Shown here piece after piece: positions 15,485-22,492 of a stretch of DNA of 22,492 nucleotides. The translations under genes were made by a program, and so were the position numbers. The notes below the pieces were generated by a model. It made no database searches. It was not told the DNA's origin and saw only the letters and a list, made by a program, of their open reading frames with translations. Numbering within the stretch: the stretch's first letter is position 1; the number at the start of each line of letters is the position of its first letter. This DNA comes from DASQDN01 sp035630195 (lineage in GTDB: Bacteria; Acidobacteriota; Terriglobia; Bryobacterales; Bryobacteraceae): positions 1 through 22,492 of the forward strand of contig DASQLD010000177.1 in the NCBI GenBank assembly GCA_035630195.1, given 5' to 3'.

Positions 15485-17131
15485 CTATGAGCGTCGCGCT
15501 AACCTGACACAGGTTTCGATGACCGTTCTCAACGATGGAGGAACTCCCTCCGGTCCACGATCGGAAATGGCGTCCAGAAGCAGAACTGCTAGCCAGGGTT
15601 TTGAGTATCTCTGAATAGCTCGGGCGATCACTTTCTTCGCCGGCGCCCTTCGCTGCCACGAGGCATCCGCTGCGCTGGCGCCGGGCCAGGCTGCATTTCG
15701 GAACACGTCCTCGTACCCGAATCTCCATAGGCAGTGCTCGACGTCCGGGTCCTCTAATAACGTGAACCGATCACTCCCCTTGCTCCCTTCCGCGAACCTT
15801 CTGGCCGACGCGATGTATTGCTGGCCCGCCATGTCACCATCTGCCAACAAATGCCATTCAATCCCGAGATATCCGGCGACTTTCAGCACAGCGCTCAATC
15901 CGCACTGCGCAAACTCCACGCACGTCACGCCCTCGCTCGCGAGTTCATACCCGCACACCCGGGCCAATTCATCCATCAACCAGTACTCCGTCTCGCCTTC
16001 CACAAGCAGCCAGCATCTGGCGAAACTCGCAGCGGCTCGGCGGCTCCGCAAGTGGTAGGAGTAGCGGCGAAGTTCGTCGGCGCCGAGGGCGCCTTCCGGC
16101 ACTCGCCATTCCTTGACTAGGCCGTCATGACGCGTCAGACGCCGAACGGCGGAAAGCCGCGCCCGTGCCAGCAACGTACCCGAATGCGTCGCGATGATCT
16201 TCTGTCCGCCGATGCGATCGACCACGCTCCAGATCGACGCTAATGTCATGGGATGTAGGTGCGCCTCCGGGTTTTCGATAAGGGTTAAGGGACTCATTCC
16301 CTGCGTGAGTCGCCCGGCTCCAGAATGCAGCAACGCCCCTGTTAGCAAGAGCAGTCCCAGGCGGTGCGAAGCAGTTCCGTGATCTCGCAAAAGCTCCGGC
16401 GACGTAGCGCGCCCGCGAACCTTGCGCTTTCCGGTTACTTCTTCGAGGAGTTCGCCAAAAGGAGTGCCTTCCGCGGACTGCAGTTGAGCGCGAGCGAGCA
16501 GTAATTGACTCGCAGCCGTCGAGCCACGTTCTATCGCGGTGGTTATATTGAGGGCCGTGCCTTCCAGCAATTGCCGGTAGTGCCTGTTTACCTCGACCTC
16601 GAGTCCGGTTGAGTCCTGCGATTGCGCCGAGCCGCTATCGACCCCTTTCCCCGACAACATACCTTCGGCCATCCAGAACACTGGCATCCGCTGGCGGAGC
16701 CATTTCAGCATCGGACGATCGTCGATGAGCTTCTCAAGGCCGGATTGGAAAGTCCAATGCGTGGCGCTTTCACAGTCGTGCGTTACCTCGAGGGAAAACC
16801 CAGGCTCACGAGCGAGCGCTCCAGGCAAGGCGCTGCGGAGTTTTTCAAATCCCTCACTGCGCCATTCCCCTGAGGCGCTTTCGCAAAATCCCAGAACGAT
16901 CGAAATGGAGAGGGCTTCGGAAGGCGAAACCTGCGCTGAGCGGTGCACATGAAAAGGCTGGAAATGGAACGCGCCTTCAGCAGAATTCCATCCGAGCGCA
17001 ATGGCCACTGCCTCCATCACGCTGGAGCGTCCACAATCATTCTCGCCGATCAGAACGGTCGTTGGATCGAAATGGATATTCGCGAATCTCAGCGCGCGGA
17101 AGTTTTCGATCCGTACAGATCGGAGCAGCAT
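15485..17131 (-). CDS. ybjD: YbjD/OLD-family ATPase with C-terminal TOPRIM nuclease domain
   Basis: A 548-residue OLD-type protein: an ABC/RecF-like ATPase followed by a TOPRIM domain that in this family cuts DNA. The Walker A site is GENDCGRSS at residues 29-37, the Walker B/signature region is LIENPEAHLHP at 284-294, and the ATHSG switch lies near 314-318. TOPRIM acidic residues are in LLVEGETE (Glu378) and DGDMAG (Asp431, Asp433). Long stretches such as FARCWLLVEGETE and the RAIQRYSKP tail region are close to E. coli YbjD, so I place it there rather than with Gabija GajA; no UvrD-like partner gene is present. The invariant Walker A Lys is Arg (codon CGC), which is unusual. The gene starts 10 bp after the phosphofructokinase stop. 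Role in repair or phage defence is inference. Confidence 0.88.
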   Translation of the reverse strand: MLLRSVRIENFRALRFANIHFDPTTVLIGENDCGRSSVMEAVAIALGWNSAEGAFHFQPFHVHRSAQVSPSEALSISIVLGFCESASGEWRSEGFEKLRSALPGALAREPGFSLEVTHDCESATHWTFQSGLEKLIDDRPMLKWLRQRMPVFWMAEGMLSGKGVDSGSAQSQDSTGLEVEVNRHYRQLLEGTALNITTAIERGSTAASQLLLARAQLQSAEGTPFGELLEEVTGKRKVRGRATSPELLRDHGTASHRLGLLLLTGALLHSGAGRLTQGMSPLTLIENPEAHLHPMTLASIWSVVDRIGGQKIIATHSGTLLARARLSAVRRLTRHDGLVKEWRVPEGALGADELRRYSYHLRSRRAAASFARCWLLVEGETEYWLMDELARVCGYELASEGVTCVEFAQCGLSAVLKVAGYLGIEWHLLADGDMAGQQYIASARRFAEGSKGSDRFTLLEDPDVEHCLWRFGYEDVFRNAAWPGASAADASWQRRAPAKKVIARAIQRYSKPWLAVLLLDAISDRGPEGVPPSLRTVIETCVRLARRS

Positions 17132-17141
17132 AACCAGCCGC

Positions 17142-18248
17142 TCAATCGCCGAAGCAGATGCCCAAAGTTCGCGATACTAGCATAGCCTCGCCATCCATCG
17201 GCACGAGCTTCAATTGTGCAACGGCTTCTTCCAGCGAAACGAATTCAAGCTTGGGAGGATTGAATGCCACCATTACACCGTCCATGCCACGCTGCAACGC
17301 ATATACCGCGCCGGCTCCGAAGCCGAGCCCGAGAATACGGTCCTGAGCATTGGGGGATCCTCCACGCAACAAGTGGCCCAGTACCGCGCAACGCGCTTCA
17401 ATGCCTGTTAGTTCCTGCAATTCTTGTGCGACACGTTCTCCGATGCCTCCAAGCCGCTCGGTTCTTCCTGGTTCGCGGCTCTTTACGGATACGTCTCCGT
17501 CAACCGGCTTCGCTCCTTCTGCGACAACCATCATGGCGTATTGCCGTGAGCCCCTCGTCACACTTACTAGGCGATCTGCAACTTTGTGAATGTCGTAGGG
17601 TACTTCGGGAATCAGGATCGCGTCCGCACGACCCGCTATACCGCTATGCAGCGCAATCCACCCCGCATACCGGCCCATCACTTCCACCACCAGTATGCGA
17701 TTGTGAGCTTGCGCCGTTGTGTGCAGCCGGTCGATACACTCGGTCGCGAAGGAAACCGCTGACGAGAACCCGAAGGTCGAATTGGTAGCCATCAGATCGT
17801 TGTCGATCGTCTTGGGTACGCCGATGACCCTCAGTCCTTTCTTTTGAAGCTCGAGAGCGATGGTAAGGCTGCCGTCTCCACCTACTGCGACGTGAGCGTC
17901 GAGTCTATGTTTTCGGAAGGCTTCAACTACCTCGGTCGAACGATCGACTTCCCGAGTGCTTCCGTCCGCAGCCCTCTCGACCGACCGGAACGGATTACCA
18001 CGGTTTGTGGTACCCAGAATAGTGCCACCGAGATGAGCAATGTTCTTCACTCTCTCGGTATCTAACTCGATCAGTCCACCGTCGGCGTACTGCTCCGGAT
18101 AGAGCAATCCGTTGTATCCTTCCCGGATTCCGAATACTTTCCATCCGAGCTTTGCCGCAGCATGGACTACCGCATAAATCACCGCATTGAGTCCCGGAGC
18201 ATCCCCGCCTCCGGTGTTGATGCTGATTCGTTCGATAGGCTTGATCAT
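17142..18248 (-). CDS. pfkA: 6-phosphofructokinase
   Basis: Phosphorylates fructose 6-phosphate at C1 in glycolysis. The 368-residue protein shows the family motifs GGGDAPGLNAV (13-23), GGDGS (123-127), PKTIDND (145-151), MGRYAGW (191-197) and LLRGGSPNAQDR near the C-terminus. GGDGS, with Gly at the phosphoryl-donor position, points to ATP use. PKTIDND carries the Lys found in pyrophosphate-dependent enzymes and in group III and long ATP enzymes, where E. coli-type ATP enzymes have Gly. So it is probably an ATP-dependent group III enzyme, but the donor should be treated as open. Its ATG overlaps the stop of the LOG-family gene (ATGA, 18245-18248), preceded by GAGAGG, so the two are translationally coupled. 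Confidence 0.92.
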   Translation of the reverse strand: MIKPIERISINTGGGDAPGLNAVIYAVVHAAAKLGWKVFGIREGYNGLLYPEQYADGGLIELDTERVKNIAHLGGTILGTTNRGNPFRSVERAADGSTREVDRSTEVVEAFRKHRLDAHVAVGGDGSLTIALELQKKGLRVIGVPKTIDNDLMATNSTFGFSSAVSFATECIDRLHTTAQAHNRILVVEVMGRYAGWIALHSGIAGRADAILIPEVPYDIHKVADRLVSVTRGSRQYAMMVVAEGAKPVDGDVSVKSREPGRTERLGGIGERVAQELQELTGIEARCAVLGHLLRGGSPNAQDRILGLGFGAGAVYALQRGMDGVMVAFNPPKLEFVSLEEAVAQLKLVPMDGEAMLVSRTLGICFGD

Positions 18249-19081
18249 TCGGACCTCTCTGCCGATGTCGCACGCAGAACCGATAGGCGGTCGATCACCG
18301 TCTGCGGCTGGCTAGAGAGAATCATTTCGACCGCCTGTGCTGGCGAATCGGTTAGGAAGCCGAAACCGGTGTCTTCGGAAGAGATGGCGCCCTCGCGAAG
18401 CATGTCTTCCATTAGTTCAATCAGGTTTTGCCAGAACGCGCAGCCGAGCAGTATGAGCGGGAATGGTCCGATCTTGCGGCACTGAATCAGTGTGGCCGCT
18501 TCGAACATTTCATCCAGCGTACCGAAGCCCCCTGGCAAACAGATGAACGCGCATGAATATTTCACCAACATCACTTTGCGCGCGAAGAAGTAGTTGAAAC
18601 TCACCATCTCATCCACGTACGGATTCGGCTTCTGCTCGTGCGGCAGGACAATGTTGCAGCCTATGCTGACACCTCCTGCCTCTTTGGCGCCTCGATTGGC
18701 CGCTTCCATGATTCCGGGACCGCCGCCGGTGATCACCGCAAAGCCTGCACGGGCCAGTTCACGACCCACCTCTACTCCAAGCTGGTAGTTTGCGCTACCC
18801 TCGGGAAAGCGCGCGGATCCGAAGACCGTCACCGCAGGACCAAGCCGGTACAGCCGTTCGAAGCCGGTGGTAAACTCCTGCATGATTCGATCCAGCCGCT
18901 GTTTTTCACGTTCCGGCGTGCGGGAAGTGGCGAGAAATTCCCGTTCCGAATCAGCGTCGACAATTCCACCGGAAGGAGTCAGTTCGTAGTCCGGCAGACC
19001 CTCCATCTTCCAGCGCGCCTGCCACGTCTCTTGCCACTGCTGCAGCTTGAGTCGACGATTTTCCAAAGGAGATTCAGCCAT
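18245..19081 (-). CDS. LOG-family Rossmann-fold protein (TIGR00730 type)
   Basis: Member of the LOG/lysine decarboxylase-like family, whose characterised members cleave the base from nucleoside 5'-monophosphates; a cytokinin-type role in bacteria is usually unproven. The diagnostic motifs are GGGPGIMEAANRG and PGGFGTLDE, and the YFFARK segment supplies the conserved Arg. With the ATG at 19081 the protein has 278 residues. An in-frame ATG at 19126 would add 15 residues. AGGAGG lies 15 bases before 19081, which is too far to settle the choice. An N-terminal extension of about 80 residues, rich in Gln, Glu and Arg, precedes the Rossmann fold, as in the long LOG subgroup. It leads the operon into phosphofructokinase and the YbjD-like nuclease. 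Confidence 0.85.
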   Translation of the reverse strand: MAESPLENRRLKLQQWQETWQARWKMEGLPDYELTPSGGIVDADSEREFLATSRTPEREKQRLDRIMQEFTTGFERLYRLGPAVTVFGSARFPEGSANYQLGVEVGRELARAGFAVITGGGPGIMEAANRGAKEAGGVSIGCNIVLPHEQKPNPYVDEMVSFNYFFARKVMLVKYSCAFICLPGGFGTLDEMFEAATLIQCRKIGPFPLILLGCAFWQNLIELMEDMLREGAISSEDTGFGFLTDSPAQAVEMILSSQPQTVIDRLSVLRATSAERSE

Positions 19082-19189
19082 AGGATTGCGAGATTCCCTC
19101 CTCGGCGACAGTCGAAGAGTGATCATCGAAACTTCAGAGATGCAGTAAAGAGACGCTCGGTTTAGAATCTATTTGCTTGCGGCAACCAC

Positions 19190-19205
19190 CCTAGGTAGGC
19201 CTAGG
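19190..19205. promoter_or_regulatory. CCTAGG inverted/direct repeat in a divergent promoter region
   Basis: CCTAGGTAGGCCTAGG: two CCTAGG units, each self-complementary, flank TAGG. It can form a 6-bp stem with a 4-base loop, or offer two binding sites. It sits in the gap between the leftward LOG operon and the rightward cytochrome genes, 71 bp before the cytochrome start. This suggests an operator, but no regulator is identified. Confidence 0.4.
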
Positions 19206-19275
19206 AAGATGACGCCTGCGATTTTTTAAATCAGCCAGTGCGCCACTCTAATCTAAGAAGGCGCGAGAGCTCGCT

Positions 19276-20709
19276 TTGACAGACAATTCCAACAGGCCCG
19301 TCCTAGCTGTCTTAACCAGCCACTGGTTGAGCATGGTCGGCGCTACCCTGGTGACCATCGCCGGATTTACTTGGCTCCTCGTGCTTCCACAGCAGATGCG
19401 GGGCCATACAAGCAATCCTTATGCCGGCATTATCTTGTTTGTCATTCTTCCGATCGTCTTCTTTTTGGGGTTGGCACTAATTCCAATAGGCGTATTCCTG
19501 GCCCGGCGCCGCATTAGAACAACTCTCGATAGCGCGCCCTTAGATAGGCAAACTTCCTTGCGCCGACTCGGGATATTTCTTACAGTGGCAACATTTCTGA
19601 ACGTTATCATCGGATCGCAGCTCACCTATCGTGCGGTCGAGCACATGGAAACAGCCCAGTTTTGCGGCAATACGTGTCACGTAATGAAACCCGAGTTTGT
19701 AGCCCATAAACAGGCGGTTCATTCCAAGCTCGCCTGTGTGGAGTGTCACGTCGCCCCTGGGGTGGGCGGATGGGTGGAAAGCAAGATGAGTGGCACGCGA
19801 CAGTTGATGGAAGTGCTAACTGACTCCCACCCGCGACCCATACCATCCGCTATGGAGAGCGACCGGCTAGTGAGTTCGGCGGATACCTGTGAGCATTGCC
19901 ATGCGAAGGACAATTTTGCATCGGCCAAGCTTCGTTTAATTCCGGACTTCGCGGCCGACGAATCGAATACGCCCTCGCAGACAGTCCTGATGATGCTCGT
20001 TGGCGGCAGCAAGTTCCCCGGCATACACGGGTCTCATTTCGGACCGGGGATCTCAATCCGATACTCGCCTCAGGATGCCAAGCGTCAAACCATTCCCTGG
20101 GTGGAGTACCAAAACACGAACAAAGGCGCGAAGCGGGTGTACACAGTAACAAATCAAAATGCCGATCTCGCGAAACTGCCGAAATATGAAATGCAATGCG
20201 TTGACTGCCACAACCGTCCGGCGCATACTTTTGAACTGGCAGAGCGCGCGCTAAACCGCGAGATGCAGTTCGGCGGCATTTCTGTAACATTGCCTTTTAT
20301 CAAGAAAAAGAGCACGGAAGTGCTTAAAACCGGGTATAAGAGTAGTGAGGAGGCGGCACTCCGCATACCGGAGTCTATAAGGTCTTTCTATGCGACTTCG
20401 TATCCGGCCCTGTCGCAGAGTAGGGCTGCGGATATTGACCAAGCCGCCAAGACCGTGCTGGCGATTTACAATCGCAACGTCTTTCCCGATCTGAAAGTGA
20501 GTTGGGGAACTTACCCGAACAATCTCGGACACACGGACTTTCCGGGGTGTTTCCGGTGCCATGATGGCGAACACAATTCGCCCGACCAACACACGATTAC
20601 TCAGGACTGCGGTGTCTGTCACGAGACAATCTCCGTCGCCGAAACATCTCCAGAAATTCTGAAGACACTCGGGCTGGCGGACCGAATTGCGGCAATTCAA
20701 AAGAAGTAG
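19276..20709 (+). CDS. NapC/NirT-like membrane-anchored six-haem cytochrome c
   Basis: A 477-residue multihaem cytochrome with three predicted membrane helices at about residues 19-37, 50-76 and 97-115, then a periplasmic part. Five standard CXXCH sites are present (Cys154, 205, 308, 425, 445) plus one CX3CH site, CGNTCH at 130-135, just after the third helix. The first two sites with the HSKLACVECH spacing and the KMSGTRQ segment match the NapC/NrfH quinol-oxidising domain; the last three haems form an added C-terminal part. Its likely job is to take electrons from the quinol pool and pass them to periplasmic carriers. The start is TTG at 19276; no ATG fits before the first helix. A small cytochrome c follows after 28 bp and an OmcA/MtrC-type cytochrome next, so the set looks like one electron-transfer operon. 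Confidence 0.87.
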   Translation: MTDNSNRPVLAVLTSHWLSMVGATLVTIAGFTWLLVLPQQMRGHTSNPYAGIILFVILPIVFFLGLALIPIGVFLARRRIRTTLDSAPLDRQTSLRRLGIFLTVATFLNVIIGSQLTYRAVEHMETAQFCGNTCHVMKPEFVAHKQAVHSKLACVECHVAPGVGGWVESKMSGTRQLMEVLTDSHPRPIPSAMESDRLVSSADTCEHCHAKDNFASAKLRLIPDFAADESNTPSQTVLMMLVGGSKFPGIHGSHFGPGISIRYSPQDAKRQTIPWVEYQNTNKGAKRVYTVTNQNADLAKLPKYEMQCVDCHNRPAHTFELAERALNREMQFGGISVTLPFIKKKSTEVLKTGYKSSEEAALRIPESIRSFYATSYPALSQSRAADIDQAAKTVLAIYNRNVFPDLKVSWGTYPNNLGHTDFPGCFRCHDGEHNSPDQHTITQDCGVCHETISVAETSPEILKTLGLADRIAAIQKK

Positions 20710-20737
20710 ACTATTTCGTTCGAAGGAGACCATTTCG

Positions 20738-21061
20738 ATGAAACGATCTTTGTGGAAGTTTGCGGTGGCAATCCTGGCGCCCGGGCTCGCAATCGCGGCC
20801 GGGGATGCGACAGCAGGCAAGGCGGTTTACGACAAAGCCTGCAAGAGCTGTCACGGCGCCGATGGAACCCCCAATGCAGCCATCGCCAAAAGTCTCAAAG
20901 TCGAGATGAAGCATCTCGGCGCACCGGATGTGCAGGCGTCCAGCGACGATGCGCTGAAAAAGGTCCTGACAGACGGTCACGGTAAGATGAAGCCCGTTAA
21001 GAGCGTGTCGGGCAAGGCTGCCGACGATGTTGTCGCTTACATGCGCACATTGAAACAGTAG
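20738..21061 (+). CDS. Small class I cytochrome c, periplasmic
   Basis: A 107-residue protein with a signal peptide (LWKFAVAILAPGLAIAA), one haem site CKSCH at residues 35-39 and a likely axial Met84 in GHGKMKPV; it ends with the usual AYMRTL helix. It is the size of a soluble monohaem electron shuttle. The start at 20738 is chosen over an in-frame upstream ATG because GGAG lies nine bases before it and it places the signal peptide correctly. It sits between a quinol-oxidising multihaem cytochrome and an OmcA/MtrC-type cytochrome, which suggests it carries electrons across the periplasm between them. Confidence 0.92.
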   Translation: MKRSLWKFAVAILAPGLAIAAGDATAGKAVYDKACKSCHGADGTPNAAIAKSLKVEMKHLGAPDVQASSDDALKKVLTDGHGKMKPVKSVSGKAADDVVAYMRTLKQ

Positions 21062-21114
21062 CGCGAACGTCTGTTTAACTGGATCTCGAACGACGAAAAG
21101 GAGAGGTGTGTCTT

Positions 21115-22492
21115 ATGTTGAAGCTTCGATCCGTTGTATCTCTAGTGGCGGTGACATTAGGCGCTGCTTCAACTAGTACATTTACCCCGAGAAACAAAGC
21201 TTTCTTTGCTGATGAGAAGCTGGTCTCCTTCGTGCGGCCCGGGCTGACGATCACGATCGAGTCGGCCCAGATTGCAACCGACGGAACAATTAGTACGGTT
21301 TTCAAGATCACCGATCCCAGTGGTGTGCCGCTCGATCGCGAAGGAATTGTCACACCAGGTGCTGTCTCGACAAGTTTCATCGCGGCCTACATACCGGCGA
21401 ATCAAACACAGTACGTTGCATACACCACGCGCTCGGCAAGCGGCGCTGTTGTCGCTTCAACGCAGCAGGCGTCCTCAGACTCCGGGGGTACCTATACCAA
21501 GCTGGCAGACGGCCAATACAGGTACACATTCGCCACCAAGGCTCCCTCCGGTTTCGCGACAACGGTGACTCATACGATCGGCATATACGGCAACAGAAAT
21601 CTCTCGGAGTTCGAGCTGGGCACCGATTACGCAAGCACGACTTTCAACTTTGTTCCGAATGGCTCTACCGTGACAACAGTGCACGACGTAATCCGGACGT
21701 CGAGTTGCAACAGGTGCCACGACCAGTTGTCGTCGCATGGGGGGTCGAGACGCGGTATCGAGATGTGCAATTTGTGTCACACGCCCCAAACCATTGATCC
21801 GGACACCGGCAATACTGTCGACATGAAGGTAATGGTTCACAAGATTCACATGGGATCCCAGTTACCCAGCGTCCAGGCCGGAACGCCGTACCGGATCATC
21901 GGAAACCAAGGCAGTGTGTCGGACTACTCCACCGTAGTGCATCCGTCCGACCCGCGGAGATGCGAATCCTGCCATGAGCAGAACTCCCAGGCAACGCAGG
22001 CAATGAGGTATCTCACAGCGCCAACTAGGACTTCCTGCGGCTCGTGTCATGACGATGTGAACTTTGCAACGGGACAAAACCATCCCGCCGGGCCGCAGGT
22101 CAGTGATAACCAGTGCGCAAGTTGCCACATTCCACAGGGGGAGTTGGAATTCGACGCCTCAATCAAAGGCGCGCACCTCGTTCCTGAGGATTCAACTTCG
22201 TTGCGCGGTTTGGTGCTCGAAATTACGAAGGTTGATAACGGAACCGCAGGCCGGCAACCGACGGTCACGTTCACGGTGAAGGACAAATCAGGGGCAGCCG
22301 TACCTCTCGATCAGCTAAACAACGTGTCATTGCTGATGGCCGGCCCCACATCGGACTACGGGTATACCAGCTTCGGTTCGGATGTCACCACGCCGGGCTA
22401 CGTGTCCGAGAGCGCGACCGGAGCGCAGTGCAATACGGCGGGAACATGCTCTTATACTTTCCAACACGCAATACCCGCCGATGCCAAGGGAA
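21115..22492 (+). CDS. OmcA/MtrC-family multihaem cytochrome c, 3' end outside window
   Basis: Open from the ATG at 21115 through the last base; 459 codons are visible and there is no stop. AGGAGAGG lies eight bases before the ATG. The N-terminus is signal-like (VVSLVAVTLGAAS) but has no Cys, hence no lipobox. A beta-rich domain (about 35-180) with HTIGIYG is followed by a haem domain with five CXXCH sites at Cys198, 218, 283, 308 and 334 and the VHKIHMG motif typical of OmcA/MtrC proteins. A second beta domain begins near residue 365 and contains a CX5C pair (Cys439, Cys445). The family normally has ten haems, in two groups of five separated by such a beta domain, so the missing part should hold the second five. 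Family members conduct electrons at the cell surface; that role is inferred here. Confidence 0.9.
   Translation, partial: MLKLRSVVSLVAVTLGAASTSTFTPRNKAFFADEKLVSFVRPGLTITIESAQIATDGTISTVFKITDPSGVPLDREGIVTPGAVSTSFIAAYIPANQTQYVAYTTRSASGAVVASTQQASSDSGGTYTKLADGQYRYTFATKAPSGFATTVTHTIGIYGNRNLSEFELGTDYASTTFNFVPNGSTVTTVHDVIRTSSCNRCHDQLSSHGGSRRGIEMCNLCHTPQTIDPDTGNTVDMKVMVHKIHMGSQLPSVQAGTPYRIIGNQGSVSDYSTVVHPSDPRRCESCHEQNSQATQAMRYLTAPTRTSCGSCHDDVNFATGQNHPAGPQVSDNQCASCHIPQGELEFDASIKGAHLVPEDSTSLRGLVLEITKVDNGTAGRQPTVTFTVKDKSGAAVPLDQLNNVSLLMAGPTSDYGYTSFGSDVTTPGYVSESATGAQCNTAGTCSYTFQHAIPADAKG

Noticed and set aside
15466..15487. Terminator between the exported protein and the nuclease gene
   Set aside because: AGTGC and GCACT can pair across eight bases, but five pairs without a T-run is too weak to call.
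15485..17131. Gabija defence system (GajA)
   Set aside because: The OLD-TOPRIM layout is shared, but there is no adjacent UvrD-like GajB, and the sequence follows E. coli YbjD much more closely.

Overview
The window reads as a gene-dense bacterial chromosome segment (about 55-60 % G+C by eye) from a Gram-negative, respiring organism: it carries an outer-membrane porin, secreted proteins and multihaem cytochromes c. The gene mix and protein style (DcaP-like porin, a repeat protein with a YNPATG region, a NapC-like cytochrome with a CX3CH haem motif, an OmcA/MtrC cytochrome) suggest an Acidobacteriota member, perhaps of the Bryobacter/Solibacter type. That placement is inference; there is no rRNA or other marker here. 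I see no tRNA, rRNA, CRISPR array or insertion sequence.

Left part (1-10450): amino-acid amide and dicarboxylate metabolism. A glutaminase gene on the minus strand (121-1174) is decayed, with frame breaks, a missing N-terminal segment and an in-frame TAA. After about 580 bp without a convincing gene, a plus-strand run encodes aspartase (aspA), a Dcu-type C4-dicarboxylate transporter, a secreted type II L-asparaginase and a DcaP-like porin. Together they would admit substrate through the outer membrane, release aspartate in the periplasm, exchange it for a dicarboxylate across the inner membrane and deaminate it to fumarate and ammonia. A second tight run follows: an MFS transporter, a phosphate acyltransferase (Pta/Ptb family) and acetate kinase, which would make ATP from acyl-CoA.

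Middle (10470-15470): a Ca2+/H+ antiporter (CaxA/ChaA type) on the minus strand, preceded by a possible small ORF whose stop overlaps its ATG; then two plus-strand exported proteins of unknown function, one of 820 residues with three internal repeats and a Tyr/Gly-rich 26-residue repeat region, the other with three beta-rich repeats.

Right of middle (15485-19126, minus): a tight operon, transcribed right to left, of a LOG-family Rossmann protein, a phosphofructokinase (ATG/TGA overlap) and a YbjD/OLD-type ATPase-TOPRIM nuclease (10-bp gap). The nuclease has Arg in place of the Walker A Lys.

Right end (19276-22492, plus): a cytochrome gene set: a membrane-anchored six-haem NapC/NirT-like protein, a small class I cytochrome c and the first 459 codons of an OmcA/MtrC-family multihaem cytochrome that runs off the window. 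This looks like a quinol-to-periplasm-to-surface electron pathway. An electron outlet beside fermentation-type genes suggests a metabolism mixing substrate-level phosphorylation with disposal of electrons outside the cell, but functional linkage between the two ends is only inference.
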